From contig NC_083674.1 in assembly GCF_030384665.1 (NCBI RefSeq), forward strand, positions 2,294,001 to 2,358,000: 64,000 nt of DNA, in the 5' to 3' direction. Source of the stretch: Lodderomyces elongisporus. Taxonomy: Eukaryota > Ascomycota > Pichiomycetes > Serinales > Debaryomycetaceae. This document shows, piece after piece, positions 43,401 through 54,240 of the stretch; within the stretch, counting starts at the first letter, position 1, and each line of letters opens with the position of its first letter. The notes under the pieces are model-generated. The model searched no databases. It worked only from the letters and a program-made list of their open reading frames with translations, and was not told the DNA's origin. The position numbers and the translations under genes are program-made.

Positions 43401-43946
43401 TTCTGGTAGCTCAGCAGTGTGTGTGCAATTGTATGCGCTACCAAACGCGTCGTAACAAAAAACCAAATGGGTGCTGCCAAATGGGTGCTGCCAATAGTGT
43501 GTGGCTGTAGCAGAAAGTGGACAACCAGAGTGGATGAATTGTGTGTTTGGATGCATGTTGGCTCAACACAATCTACAACCTTATACATCCTGCAATGCAT
43601 TCTATCTCCACAAACAATTCTCGACGGATTGCCGTCAAGCTTGCAACGAGTCGAGAATTGTTTGTGTGTGTTGATTATTCCCCTGAGTTTGGTGCGAATT
43701 TACAGGGAAACATTTTTCTACTGAAGTTTGAGGAAAACTGTGGGCTCAGCTACTCCCTCCCTCTTTCCCCGCCCCATACATTTACATCATATAGGCCGGA
43801 TCCCAGGTTGAGCCCTAGGTTGAACCCCAGGCTGGATCCTATGTCAGTTCTACAAAAATGCGCCACTTCCAGAACATAGGGAGAATCTGGCTCCTATCAC
43901 TGCTGCTGCCCACTGTAGTGTTTTTTTGTAAAGTTTTTTGTAAAGT
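40481..43946. repeat. Repeat unit U10
   Basis: 3466 bp. Long 24-bp array, poly(A) 21, 4C run, GAGGTCAGTGGG, two 14-bp repeats. A U5-type unit sitting among units of other types. Confidence 0.95.
41684..43093 (-). CDS. Array protein, unit U10 copy (469 aa)
   Basis: Asn-rich linker form, the same protein as U5 and U6. Confidence 0.8.
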   Translation of the reverse strand: MSFFKNAFNTSPKSKGEKPAERKVRFQLPGEPVPQSTKQVFQNLKSTLAKGFKPSQTPGKSPSGAPLLETPVKKLTKKEAERFLLVEGIHKSIADCLRRTWKYDETFSVFLRHQEYTTNIESYHAKLFQRVRKLWGCLESTYLQSFASMEDSITKIGSTAYKSTDGKFLIYKISEEHSEDIRRELPRMGSHYKEASLILPHFQLLKMNFGGEETIYAVSPAYEHQATEVYYLGTQETSLKNTYTSNTYTFTDTDTNTNTNTNTNTNTNTDTNTNTTRTYNYMTRRNKRACDMGEPRPTFATLCTNSVVHKSSFLRPLYHPIDQGCPTGNVRFPLLTKEREDILHKLQRDTTHLIARNKTGYKLLVGVERKVGSRPGIQVRIVDYHRTYTRERGFRRFFRFFRFGGANVKTPEEYAAWLIKTLDQHIEVIEGELHLEKFKIKTLPPTTSFTRCIKNIKARIKSLMLVSTK

Positions 43947-46900
43947 ACACACCCACCCGCGCGCGTCCATCTTACGTGTATATTACGTGTATCTGAGGTT
44001 AACTCGTTCACAGCAGCTCACGTGCGCGTATACATACACATACTCCAACCCGAGATACTCTAGTTTGCAATGACAGCGATTGCGCGAAATATACAGAACG
44101 TTCAATTTTGTAGGCTGAATGCGAAATAGAAGAATGGTTCAATTACAAATAGCAGAGTGTTTACATAAACAGAAAAGTGTGTTAATATTAGAAAAAAAAA
44201 GTGCAAAGATTAATAGCAGGAACAGCAACACCACCAGACATAACATCAGCAACACCACCAGACATAACATCAGTAACACCACCAGACATAACATCAGCAA
44301 CACAACCAGACATAACACCAGCAACACAACCAGACATAACATCAGCAACACAACCAGCAACACCATCAGCAACACAACCAGCAACACCATCAGCAACGCA
44401 ACCAGTGACACAACCAGGAAAAAACACCAGGAATAACACCAAAAACATTTCTGACAAGTTTGAATGGCATAGTTTGAGTTTGGTCGACGTCGGATAGCAC
44501 ACACTATAATAAATATGTTGGATATAATAAATATGATAAATATGATAAATATTAGTGGTGGTAGTAGTAGTGGTGCTATTCCAACACGAGCAAACAATGA
44601 TTTTGATGCAACATTAACAAACCCCGGAAGCAGATTCCACAAGCTTTTCTTCTGCACCATCTGAAACAACTTGCACGGTGACTTACACAACCCAACCTGT
44701 GATAATATGATCCCGCTGTGCCTTGTTGATACCCCTAGTGCATATGCATCCTCCACATTTTTCGTTCCCCGTACAAGATCATACGACAAAGGCGCCATTT
44801 TGTCGCAGGATCTGCCAAGTTCAGAATAAATGTGTGAGTCGGCAGCTACACTAGTGCAATGTTGTGGTAGGCTATGGAAAACGGTAGCAGAGGTCGGTGG
44901 GCTCCCCTGCTTTGGGATCATGGTTGGGTTTGTGATATAGTCGTCCGTGAAGCAGCAACAGAGGTAACATCAGAAATAGCACCAGTGACAGTAACGTGCT
45001 TTTTTTTTGTCCGTCTGTTTTTGTATTTTTTTTTTTTTTTTTTTTTCCTTTTATTACTTGGTTGAGACCAGCATTAGACTTTTGATCCTCGCTTTTATGT
45101 TTTTTATGCAGCGAGTGAAGCTGGTAGTTGGGGGTAGTGTTTTGATTTTGAACTTTTCTAGATGTAGTTCCCCCTCGATAACCTCAATGTGCTGATCTAA
45201 AGTCTTAATCAACCAAGCAGCGTATTCTTCTGGTGTTTTGACATTTGCTCCTCCAAACCTAAAAAACCTAAAAAACCTTCTAAACCCCCTCTCCCTGGTG
45301 TATGTCCTGTGGTAGTCGACAATCCGCACTTGGATTCCTGGTCGACTACCCACTTTTCTCTCCACCCCAACTAGAAGCTTATAGCCTGTTTTGTTTCTGG
45401 CTATAAGATGGGTCGTGTCCCTTTGCAATTTGTGAAGGATGTCCTCGCGTTCTTTGGTAAGTAAGGGGAAGCGGACATTGCCTGTTGGACAGCCCTGGTC
45501 AATGGGGTGGTATAATGGCCTCAGAAATGAGGACTTATGGACAACGGAGTTGGTGCAAAGTGTTGCGAAGGTGGGTCTGGGTTCGCCCATGTCACATGCG
45601 CGTTTGTTCCTGCGTGTCATGTAATTGTATGTGCGTGTGGTGTTTGTGTTTGTGTCTGTGTTTGTGTTTGTGTCTGTGTTTGTGTTTGTGTTTGTGTTTG
45701 TGTCTGTGTCTGTAAATGTGTATGTGTTTGAGGTATATGTGTTTTTCAGGCTTGTTTCTTGTGTGCCCAAGTAATATACCTCAGTTGCTTGGTGCTCGTA
45801 TGCCGGACTTACTGCATAGATAGTTTCCTCCCCTCCAAAATTCATTTTCAAGAGTTGGAAGTGGGGAAGTATCAATGATGCCTCTTTGTAGTGGCTTCCC
45901 ATTCTGGGAAGCTCTCTCCTGATGTCTTCGGAGTGTTCCTCTGAAATCTTGTAGATGAGAAATTTTCCATCTGTAGATTTGTAGGCGGTGCTGCCTATTT
46001 TTGTTATGGAGTCTTCCATGGACGCAAATGACTGTAAATAGGTGGATTCCAGGCATCCCCACAGCTTTCTTACTCTTTGAAACAGCTTTGCATGGTAGGA
46101 CTCGATATTGGTTGTGTATTCTTGGTGCCTAAGAAAAACACTGAAAGTTTCGTCGTACTTCCAGGTTCTCCTGAGGCAGTCGGCAATACTTTTGTGTATT
46201 CCCTCTACAAGAAGAAACCTTTCGGCCTCTTTCTTGGTAAGCTTTTTAACTGGTGTTTCCAGCAGTGGTGCACCTGAGGGTGATTTCCCAGGTGTTTGCG
46301 AAGGTTTGAATCCCTTCGCCAAAGTTGATTTGAGGTTTTGGAAAACCTGCTTGGTTGATTGGGGTACAGGTTCTCCGGGAAGTTGAAACCGAACCTTGCG
46401 TTCGGCTGGTTTTTCCCCCTTTGACTTGGGGGAGGTGTTAAAAGCGTTTTTAAAAAATGACATTATTTAAGATTTAATTAAGTAAACTAACTGGTAAAGT
46501 CTGACTCGTTTAAACTGTACTAAGTGAGACTTTGGTTGTGGGTTTACTTCTGGCGAAAGAAGAAGAAGAAAAAGGAAAAGAAGAAAAAGAAAAGGGCAAA
46601 AAAAGGTTTGAGGTCACAAGGATTTTGTTTGTGGATATTTATACTTCACCAAGTAGCCCTCTCGCCACGCCTTGTGGTTGGAGACTAACAAGTAAATTGT
46701 GTTATGCCATATACATTTTGGTTGCAAAACCCGCGAGGAAGTGAGGGGAACAGAAGGGCGAGGAAATCCCTTCTGGTAGCTCAGCAGTGTGTGTGCAATT
46801 GTATGCGCTACCAAACGCGTCGTAACAAAAAACCAAATGGGTGCTGCCAAATGGGTGCTGCCAAATGGGTGCTGCCAATAGTGTGTGGCTGTAGCAGAAA

Positions 46901-47330
46901 GTGGACAACCAGAGTGGATGAATTGTGTGTTTGGATGCATGTTGGCTCAACACAATCTACAACCTTATACATCCTGCAATGCATTCTATCTCCACAAACA
47001 ATTCTCGACGGATTGCCGTCAAGCTTGCAACGAGTCGAGAATTGTTTGTGTGTGTTGATTATTCCCCTGAGTTTGGTGCGAATTTACAGGGAAACATTTT
47101 TCTACTGAAGTTTGAGGAAAACTGTGGGCTCAGCTACTCCCTCCCTCTTTCCCCGCCCCATACATTTACATCATATAGGCCGGATCCCAGGTTGAGCCCT
47201 AGGTTGAACCCCAGGCTGGATCCTATGTCAGTTCTACAAAAATGCGCCACTTCCAGAACATAGGGAGAATCTGGCTCCTATCACTGCTGCTGCCCACTGT
47301 AGTGTTTTTTTGTAAAGTTTTTTGTAAAGT
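43947..47330. repeat. Repeat unit U11
   Basis: 3384 bp. Same marker set as U8. Confidence 0.95.
45054..46463 (-). CDS. Array protein, unit U11 copy (469 aa)
   Basis: Same protein as U8. Followed, as U8 is, by a 3454-bp unit of the U9 type. Confidence 0.8.
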   Translation of the reverse strand: MSFFKNAFNTSPKSKGEKPAERKVRFQLPGEPVPQSTKQVFQNLKSTLAKGFKPSQTPGKSPSGAPLLETPVKKLTKKEAERFLLVEGIHKSIADCLRRTWKYDETFSVFLRHQEYTTNIESYHAKLFQRVRKLWGCLESTYLQSFASMEDSITKIGSTAYKSTDGKFLIYKISEEHSEDIRRELPRMGSHYKEASLILPHFQLLKMNFGGEETIYAVSPAYEHQATEVYYLGTQETSLKNTYTSNTYTFTDTDTNTNTNTNTDTNTNTDTNTNTTRTYNYMTRRNKRACDMGEPRPTFATLCTNSVVHKSSFLRPLYHPIDQGCPTGNVRFPLLTKEREDILHKLQRDTTHLIARNKTGYKLLVGVERKVGSRPGIQVRIVDYHRTYTRERGFRRFFRFFRFGGANVKTPEEYAAWLIKTLDQHIEVIEGELHLEKFKIKTLPPTTSFTRCIKNIKARIKSLMLVSTK

Positions 47331-50300
47331 ACACACCCACCCGCGCGCGTCCATCTTACGTGTATATTACGTGTATCTGAGGTTAACTCGTTCACAGCAG
47401 CTCACGTGCGCGTATACATACACATACTCCAACCCGAGATACTCTAGTTTGCAATGACAGCGATTGCGCGAAATATACAGAACGTTCAATTTTGTAGGCT
47501 GAATGCGAAATAGAAGAATGGTTCAATTACAAATAGCAGAGTGTTTACATAAACAGAAAAGTGTGTTAATATTAGAAAAAAAAAGTGCAAAGATTAATAG
47601 CAGGAACAGCAACACCACCAGACATAACATCAGCAACACCATCAGCAACACCATCAGCAACACCACCAGACATAACACCAGCAACACAACCAGACATAAC
47701 ACCAGCAACACAACCAGACATAACATCAGTAACACCACCAGACATAACACCAGCAACACAACCAGACATAACATCAGCAACACAACCAGACATAACATCA
47801 GCAACACAACCAGCAACACCATCAGCAACACAACCAGCAACACCATCAGCAACGCAACCAGTGACACAACCAGGAAAAAACACCAGGAATAACACCAAAA
47901 ACATTTCTGACAAGTTTGAATGGCATAGTTTGAGTTTGGTCGACGTCGGATAGCACACACTATAATAAATATGTTGGATATAATAAATATGATAAATATG
48001 ATAAATATTAGTGGTGGTAGTAGTAGTGGTGCTATTCCAACACGAGCAAACAATGATTTTGATGCAACATTAACAAACCCCGGAAGCAGATTCCACAAGC
48101 TTTTCTTCTGCACCATCTGAAACAACTTGCACGGTGACTTACACAACCCAACCTGTGATAATATGATCCCGCTGTGCCTTGTTGATACCCCTAGTGCATA
48201 TGCATCCTCCACATTTTTCGTTCCCCGTACAAGATCATACGACAAAGGCGCCATTTTGTCGCAGGATCTGCCAAGTTCAGAATAAATGTGTGAGTCGGCA
48301 GCTACACTAGTGCAATGTTGTGGTAGGCTATGGGAAACGGTAGCAGAGGTCGGTGGGCTCCCCTGCTTTGGGATCATGGTTGGGTTTGTGATATAGTCAT
48401 CCGTGAAGCAGCAACAGAGGTAACATCAGAAATAGCACCAGTGACAGTAACGTGCTTTTTTTTTGTCCGTCTGTTTTTGTATTTTTTTTTTTTTTTTTTT
48501 CCTTTTATTACTTGGTTGAGACCAGCATTAGACTTTTGATCCTCGCTTTTATGTTTTTTATGCAGCGAGTGAAGCTGGTAGTTGGGGGTAGTGTTTTGAT
48601 TTTGAACTTTTCTAGATGTAGTTCCCCCTCGATAACCTCAATGTGCTGATCTAAAGTCTTAATCAACCAAGCAGCGTATTCTTCTGGTGTTTTGACATTT
48701 GCTCCTCCAAACCTAAAAAACCTAAAAAACCTTCTAAACCCCCTCTCCCTGGTGTATGTCCTGTGGTAGTCGACAATCCGCACTTGGATTCCTGGTCGAC
48801 TACCCACTTTTCTCTCCACCCCAACTAGAAGCTTATAGCCTGTTTTGTTTCTGGCTATAAGATGGGTCGTGTCCCTTTGCAATTTGTGAAGGATGTCCTC
48901 GCGTTCTTTGGTAAGTAAGGGGAAGCGGACATTGCCTGTTGGACAGCCCTGGTCAATGGGGTGGTATAATGGCCTCAGAAATGAGGACTTATGGACAACG
49001 GAGTTGGTGCAAAGTGTTGCGAAGGTGGGTCTGGGTTCGCCCATGTCACATGCGCGTTTGTTCCTGCGTGTCATGTAATTGTATGTGCGTGTGGTGTTTG
49101 TGTTTGTGTCTGTGTTTGTGTTTGTGTCTGTGTTTGTGTTTGTGTTTGTGTTTGTGTCTGTGTCTGTAAATGTGTATGTGTTTGAGGTATATGTGTTTTT
49201 CAGGCTTGTTTCTTGTGTGCCCAAGTAATATACCTCAGTTGCTTGGTGCTCGTATGCCGGACTTACTGCATAGATAGTTTCCTCCCCTCCAAAATTCATT
49301 TTCAAGAGTTGGAAGTGGGGAAGTATCAATGATGCCTCTTTGTAGTGGCTTCCCATTCTGGGAAGCTCTCTCCTGATGTCTTCGGAGTGTTCCTCTGAAA
49401 TCTTGTAGATGAGAAATTTTCCATCTGTAGATTTGTAGGCGGTGCTGCCTATTTTTGTTATGGAGTCTTCCATGGACGCAAATGACTGTAAATAGGTGGA
49501 TTCCAGGCATCCCCACAGCTTTCTTACTCTTTGAAACAGCTTTGCATGGTAGGACTCGATATTGGTTGTGTATTCTTGGTGCCTAAGAAAAACACTGAAA
49601 GTTTCGTCGTACTTCCAGGTTCTCCTGAGGCAGTCGGCAATACTTTTGTGTATTCCCTCTACAAGAAGAAACCTTTCGGCCTCTTTCTTGGTAAGCTTTT
49701 TAACTGGTGTTTCCAGCAGTGGTGCACCTGAGGGTGATTTCCCAGGTGTTTGCGAAGGTTTGAATCCCTTCGCCAAAGTTGATTTGAGGTTTTGGAAAAC
49801 CTGCTTGGTTGATTGGGGTACAGGTTCTCCGGGAAGTTGAAACCGAACCTTGCGTTCGGCTGGTTTTTCCCCCTTTGACTTGGGGGAGGTGTTAAAAGCG
49901 TTTTTAAAAAATGACATTATTTAAGATTTAATTAAGTAAACTAACTGGTAAAGTCTGACTCGTTTAAACTGTACTAAGTGAGACTTTGGTTGTGGGTTTA
50001 CTTCTGGCGAAAGAAGAAGAAGAAAAAGGAAAAGAAGAAAAAGAAAAGGGCAAAAAAAGGTTTGAGGTCACAAGGATTTTGTTTGTGGATATTTATACTT
50101 CACCAAGTAGCCCTCTCGCCACGCCTTGTGGTTGGAGACTAACAAGTAAATTGTGTTATGCCATATACATTTTGGTTGCAAAACCCGCGAGGAAGTGAGG
50201 GGAACAGAAGGGCGAGGAAATCCCTTCTGGTAGCTCAGCAGTGTGTGTGCAATTGTATGCGCTACCAAACGCGTCGTAACAAAAAACCAAATGGGTGCTG

Positions 50301-50784
50301 CCAAATGGGTGCTGCCAAATGGGTGCTGCCAATAGTGTGTGGCTGTAGCAGAAAGTGGACAACCAGAGTGGATGAATTGTGTGTTTGGATGCATGTTGGC
50401 TCAACACAATCTACAACCTTATACATCCTGCAATGCATTCTATCTCCACAAACAATTCTCGACGGATTGCCGTCAAGCTTGCAACGAGTCGAGAATTGTT
50501 TGTGTGTGTTGATTATTCCCCTGAGTTTGGTGCGAATTTACAGGGAAACATTTTTCTACTGAAGTTTGAGGAAAACTGTGGGCTCAGCTACTCCCTCCCT
50601 CTTTCCCCGCCCCATACATTTACATCATATAGGCCGGATCCCAGGTTGAGCCCTAGGTTGAACCCCAGGCTGGATCCTATGTCAGTTCTACAAAAATGCG
50701 CCACTTCCAGAACATAGGGAGAATCTGGCTCCTATCACTGCTGCTGCCCACTGTAGTGTTTTTTTGTAAAGTTTTTTGTAAAGT
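47331..50784. repeat. Repeat unit U12
   Basis: 3454 bp. U9-type array, spacer and poly(A) (19), but A near the TATA box. Confidence 0.95.
48508..49917 (-). CDS. Array protein, unit U12 copy (469 aa)
   Basis: As U8. Lacks U9's Arg-to-Ile change, so that change arose after the blocks separated or was converted away. Confidence 0.8.
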   Translation of the reverse strand: MSFFKNAFNTSPKSKGEKPAERKVRFQLPGEPVPQSTKQVFQNLKSTLAKGFKPSQTPGKSPSGAPLLETPVKKLTKKEAERFLLVEGIHKSIADCLRRTWKYDETFSVFLRHQEYTTNIESYHAKLFQRVRKLWGCLESTYLQSFASMEDSITKIGSTAYKSTDGKFLIYKISEEHSEDIRRELPRMGSHYKEASLILPHFQLLKMNFGGEETIYAVSPAYEHQATEVYYLGTQETSLKNTYTSNTYTFTDTDTNTNTNTNTDTNTNTDTNTNTTRTYNYMTRRNKRACDMGEPRPTFATLCTNSVVHKSSFLRPLYHPIDQGCPTGNVRFPLLTKEREDILHKLQRDTTHLIARNKTGYKLLVGVERKVGSRPGIQVRIVDYHRTYTRERGFRRFFRFFRFGGANVKTPEEYAAWLIKTLDQHIEVIEGELHLEKFKIKTLPPTTSFTRCIKNIKARIKSLMLVSTK

Positions 50785-53700
50785 ACACACCCACCCGCGC
50801 GCGTCCATCTTACGTGTATATTACGTGTATCTGAGGTTAACTCGTTCACAGCAGCTCACGTGCGCGTATACATACACATACTCCAACCCGAGATACTCTA
50901 GTTTGCAATGACAGCGATTGCGCGAAATATACAGAACGTTCAATTTTGTAGGCTGAATGCGAAATAGAAGAATGGTTCAATTACAAATAGCAGAGTGTTT
51001 ACATAAACAGAAAAGTGTGTTAATATTAGAAAAAAAAAGTGCAAAGATTAATAGCAGGAACAGCAACACCACCAGACATAACATCAGCAACACCATCAGC
51101 AACACCATCAGCAACACCACCAGACATAACACCAGCAACACAACCAGACATAACACCAGCAACACAACCAGACATAACATCAGTAACACCACCAGACATA
51201 ACACCAGCAACACAACCAGACATAACATCAGCAACACAACCAGACATAACATCAGCAACACAACCAGCAACACCATCAGCAACACAACCAGCAACACCAT
51301 CAGCAACGCAACCAGTGACACAACCAGGAAAAAACACCAGGAATAACACCAAAAACATTTCTGACAAGTTTGAATGGCATAGTTTGAGTTTGGTCGACGT
51401 CGGATAGCACACACTATAATAAATATGTTGGATATAATAAATATGATAAATATGATAAATATTAGTGGTGGTAGTAGTAGTGGTGCTATTCCAACACGAG
51501 CAAACAATGATTTTGATGCAACATTAACAAACCCCGGAAGCAGATTCCACAAGCTTTTCTTCTGCACCATCTGAAACAACTTGCACGGTGACTTACACAA
51601 CCCAACCTGTGATAATATGATCCCGCTGTGCCTTGTTGATACCCCTAGTGCATATGCATCCTCCACATTTTTCGTTCCCCGTACAAGATCATACGACAAA
51701 GGCGCCATTTTGTCGCAGGATCTGCCAAGTTCAGAATAAATGTGTGAGTCGGCAGCTACACTAGTGCAATGTTGTGGTAGGCTATGGAAAACGGTAGCAG
51801 AGGTCGGTGGGCTCCCCTGCTTTGGGATCATGGTTGGGTTTGTGATATAGTCGTCCGTGAAGCAGCAACAGAGGTAACATCAGAAATAGCACCAGTGACA
51901 GTAACGTGCTTTTTTTTTGTCCGTCTGTTTTTGTATTTTTTTTTTTTTTTTTTTTTCCTTTTATTACTTGGTTGAGACCAGCATTAGACTTTTGATCCTC
52001 GCTTTTATGTTTTTTATGCAGCGAGTGAAGCTGGTAGTTGGGGGTAGTGTTTTGATTTTGAACTTTTCTAGATGTAGTTCCCCCTCGATAACCTCAATGT
52101 GCTGATCTAAAGTCTTAATCAACCAAGCAGCGTATTCTTCTGGTGTTTTGACATTTGCTCCTCCAAACCTAAAAAACCTAAAAAACCTTCTAAACCCCCT
52201 CTCCCTGGTGTATGTCCTGTGGTAGTCGACAATCCGCACTTGGATTCCTGGTCGACTACCCACTTTTCTCTCCACCCCAACTAGAAGCTTATAGCCTGTT
52301 TTGTTTCTGGCTATAAGATGGGTCGTGTCCCTTTGCAATTTGTGAAGGATGTCCTCGCGTTCTTTGGTAAGTAAGGGGAAGCGGACATTGCCTGTTGGAC
52401 AGCCCTGGTCAATGGGGTGGTATAATGGCCTCAGAAATGAGGACTTATGGACAACGGAGTTGGTGCAAAGTGTTGCGAAGGTGGGTCTGGGTTCGCCCAT
52501 GTCACATGCGCGTTTGTTCCTGCGTGTCATGTAATTGTATGTGCGTGTGGTGTTTGTGTTTGTGTCTGTGTTTGTGTTTGTGTCTGTGTTTGTGTTTGTG
52601 TTTGTGTTTGTGTCTGTGTCTGTAAATGTGTATGTGTTTGAGGTATATGTGTTTTTCAGGCTTGTTTCTTGTGTGCCCAAGTAATATACCTCAGTTGCTT
52701 GGTGCTCGTATGCCGGACTTACTGCATAGATAGTTTCCTCCCCTCCAAAATTCATTTTCAAGAGTTGGAAGTGGGGAAGTATCAATGATGCCTCTTTGTA
52801 GTGGCTTCCCATTCTGGGAAGCTCTCTCCTGATGTCTTCGGAGTGTTCCTCTGAAATCTTGTAGATGAGAAATTTTCCATCTGTAGATTTGTAGGCGGTG
52901 CTGCCTATTTTTGTTATGGAGTCTTCCATGGACGCAAATGACTGTAAATAGGTGGATTCCAGGCATCCCCACAGCTTTCTTACTCTTTGAAACAGCTTTG
53001 CATGGTAGGACTCGATATTGGTTGTGTATTCTTGGTGCCTAAGAAAAACACTGAAAGTTTCGTCGTACTTCCAGGTTCTCCTGAGGCAGTCGGCAATACT
53101 TTTGTGTATTCCCTCTACAAGAAGAAACCTTTCGGCCTCTTTCTTGGTAAGCTTTTTAACTGGTGTTTCCAGCAGTGGTGCACCTGAGGGTGATTTCCCA
53201 GGTGTTTGCGAAGGTTTGAATCCCTTCGCCAAAGTTGATTTGAGGTTTTGGAAAACCTGCTTGGTTGATTGGGGTACAGGTTCTCCGGGAAGTTGAAACC
53301 GAACCTTGCGTTCGGCTGGTTTTTCCCCCTTTGACTTGGGGGAGGTGTTAAAAGCGTTTTTAAAAAATGACATTATTTAAGATTTAATTAAGTAAACTAA
53401 CTGGTAAAGTCTGACTCGTTTAAACTGTACTAAGTGAGACTTTGGTTGTGGGTTTACTTCTGGCGAAAGAAGAAGAAGAAAAAGGAAAAGAAGAAAAAGA
53501 AAAGGGCAAAAAAAGGTTTGAGGTCACAAGGATTTTGTTTGTGGATATTTATACTTCACCAAGTAGCCCTCTCGCCACGCCTTGTGGTTGGAGACTAACA
53601 AGTAAATTGTGTTATGCCATATACATTTTGGTTGCAAAACCCGCGAGGAAGTGAGGGGAACAGAAGGGCGAGGAAATCCCTTCTGGTAGCTCAGCAGTGT

Positions 53701-54240
53701 GTGTGCAATTGTATGCGCTACCAAACGCGTCGTAACAAAAAACCAAATGGGTGCTGCCAAATGGGTGCTGCCAAATGGGTGCTGCCAATAGTGTGTGGCT
53801 GTAGCAGAAAGTGGACAACCAGAGTGGATGAATTGTGTGTTTGGATGCATGTTGGCTCAACACAATCTACAACCTTATACATCCTGCAATGCATTCTATC
53901 TCCACAAACAATTCTCGACGGATTGCCGTCAAGCTTGCAACGAGTCGAGAATTGTTTGTGTGTGTTGATTATTCCCCTGAGTTTGGTGCGAATTTACAGG
54001 GAAACATTTTTCTACTGAAGTTTGAGGAAAACTGTGGGCTCAGCTACTCCCTCCCTCTTTCCCCGCCCCATACATTTACATCATATAGGCCGGATCCCAG
54101 GTTGAGCCCTAGGTTGAACCCCAGGCTGGATCCTATGTCAGTTCTACAAAAATGCGCCACTTCCAGAACATAGGGAGAATCTGGCTCCTATCACTGCTGC
54201 TGCCCACTGTAGTGTTTTTTTGTAAAGTTTTTTGTAAAGT
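50785..54240. repeat. Repeat unit U13 (recombinant)
   Basis: 3456 bp. Medium 24-bp array as in U9/U12, but the spacer (GGAAAACGG, GTCGTCCG) and poly(A) of 21 as in U8/U11. The switch lies between about 51330 and 51786. Confidence 0.9.
51964..53373 (-). CDS. Array protein, unit U13 copy (469 aa)
   Basis: Same protein as U8, U11, U12 and U16. It lies in the U8/U11-like part of the recombinant unit. Confidence 0.8.
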   Translation of the reverse strand: MSFFKNAFNTSPKSKGEKPAERKVRFQLPGEPVPQSTKQVFQNLKSTLAKGFKPSQTPGKSPSGAPLLETPVKKLTKKEAERFLLVEGIHKSIADCLRRTWKYDETFSVFLRHQEYTTNIESYHAKLFQRVRKLWGCLESTYLQSFASMEDSITKIGSTAYKSTDGKFLIYKISEEHSEDIRRELPRMGSHYKEASLILPHFQLLKMNFGGEETIYAVSPAYEHQATEVYYLGTQETSLKNTYTSNTYTFTDTDTNTNTNTNTDTNTNTDTNTNTTRTYNYMTRRNKRACDMGEPRPTFATLCTNSVVHKSSFLRPLYHPIDQGCPTGNVRFPLLTKEREDILHKLQRDTTHLIARNKTGYKLLVGVERKVGSRPGIQVRIVDYHRTYTRERGFRRFFRFFRFGGANVKTPEEYAAWLIKTLDQHIEVIEGELHLEKFKIKTLPPTTSFTRCIKNIKARIKSLMLVSTK

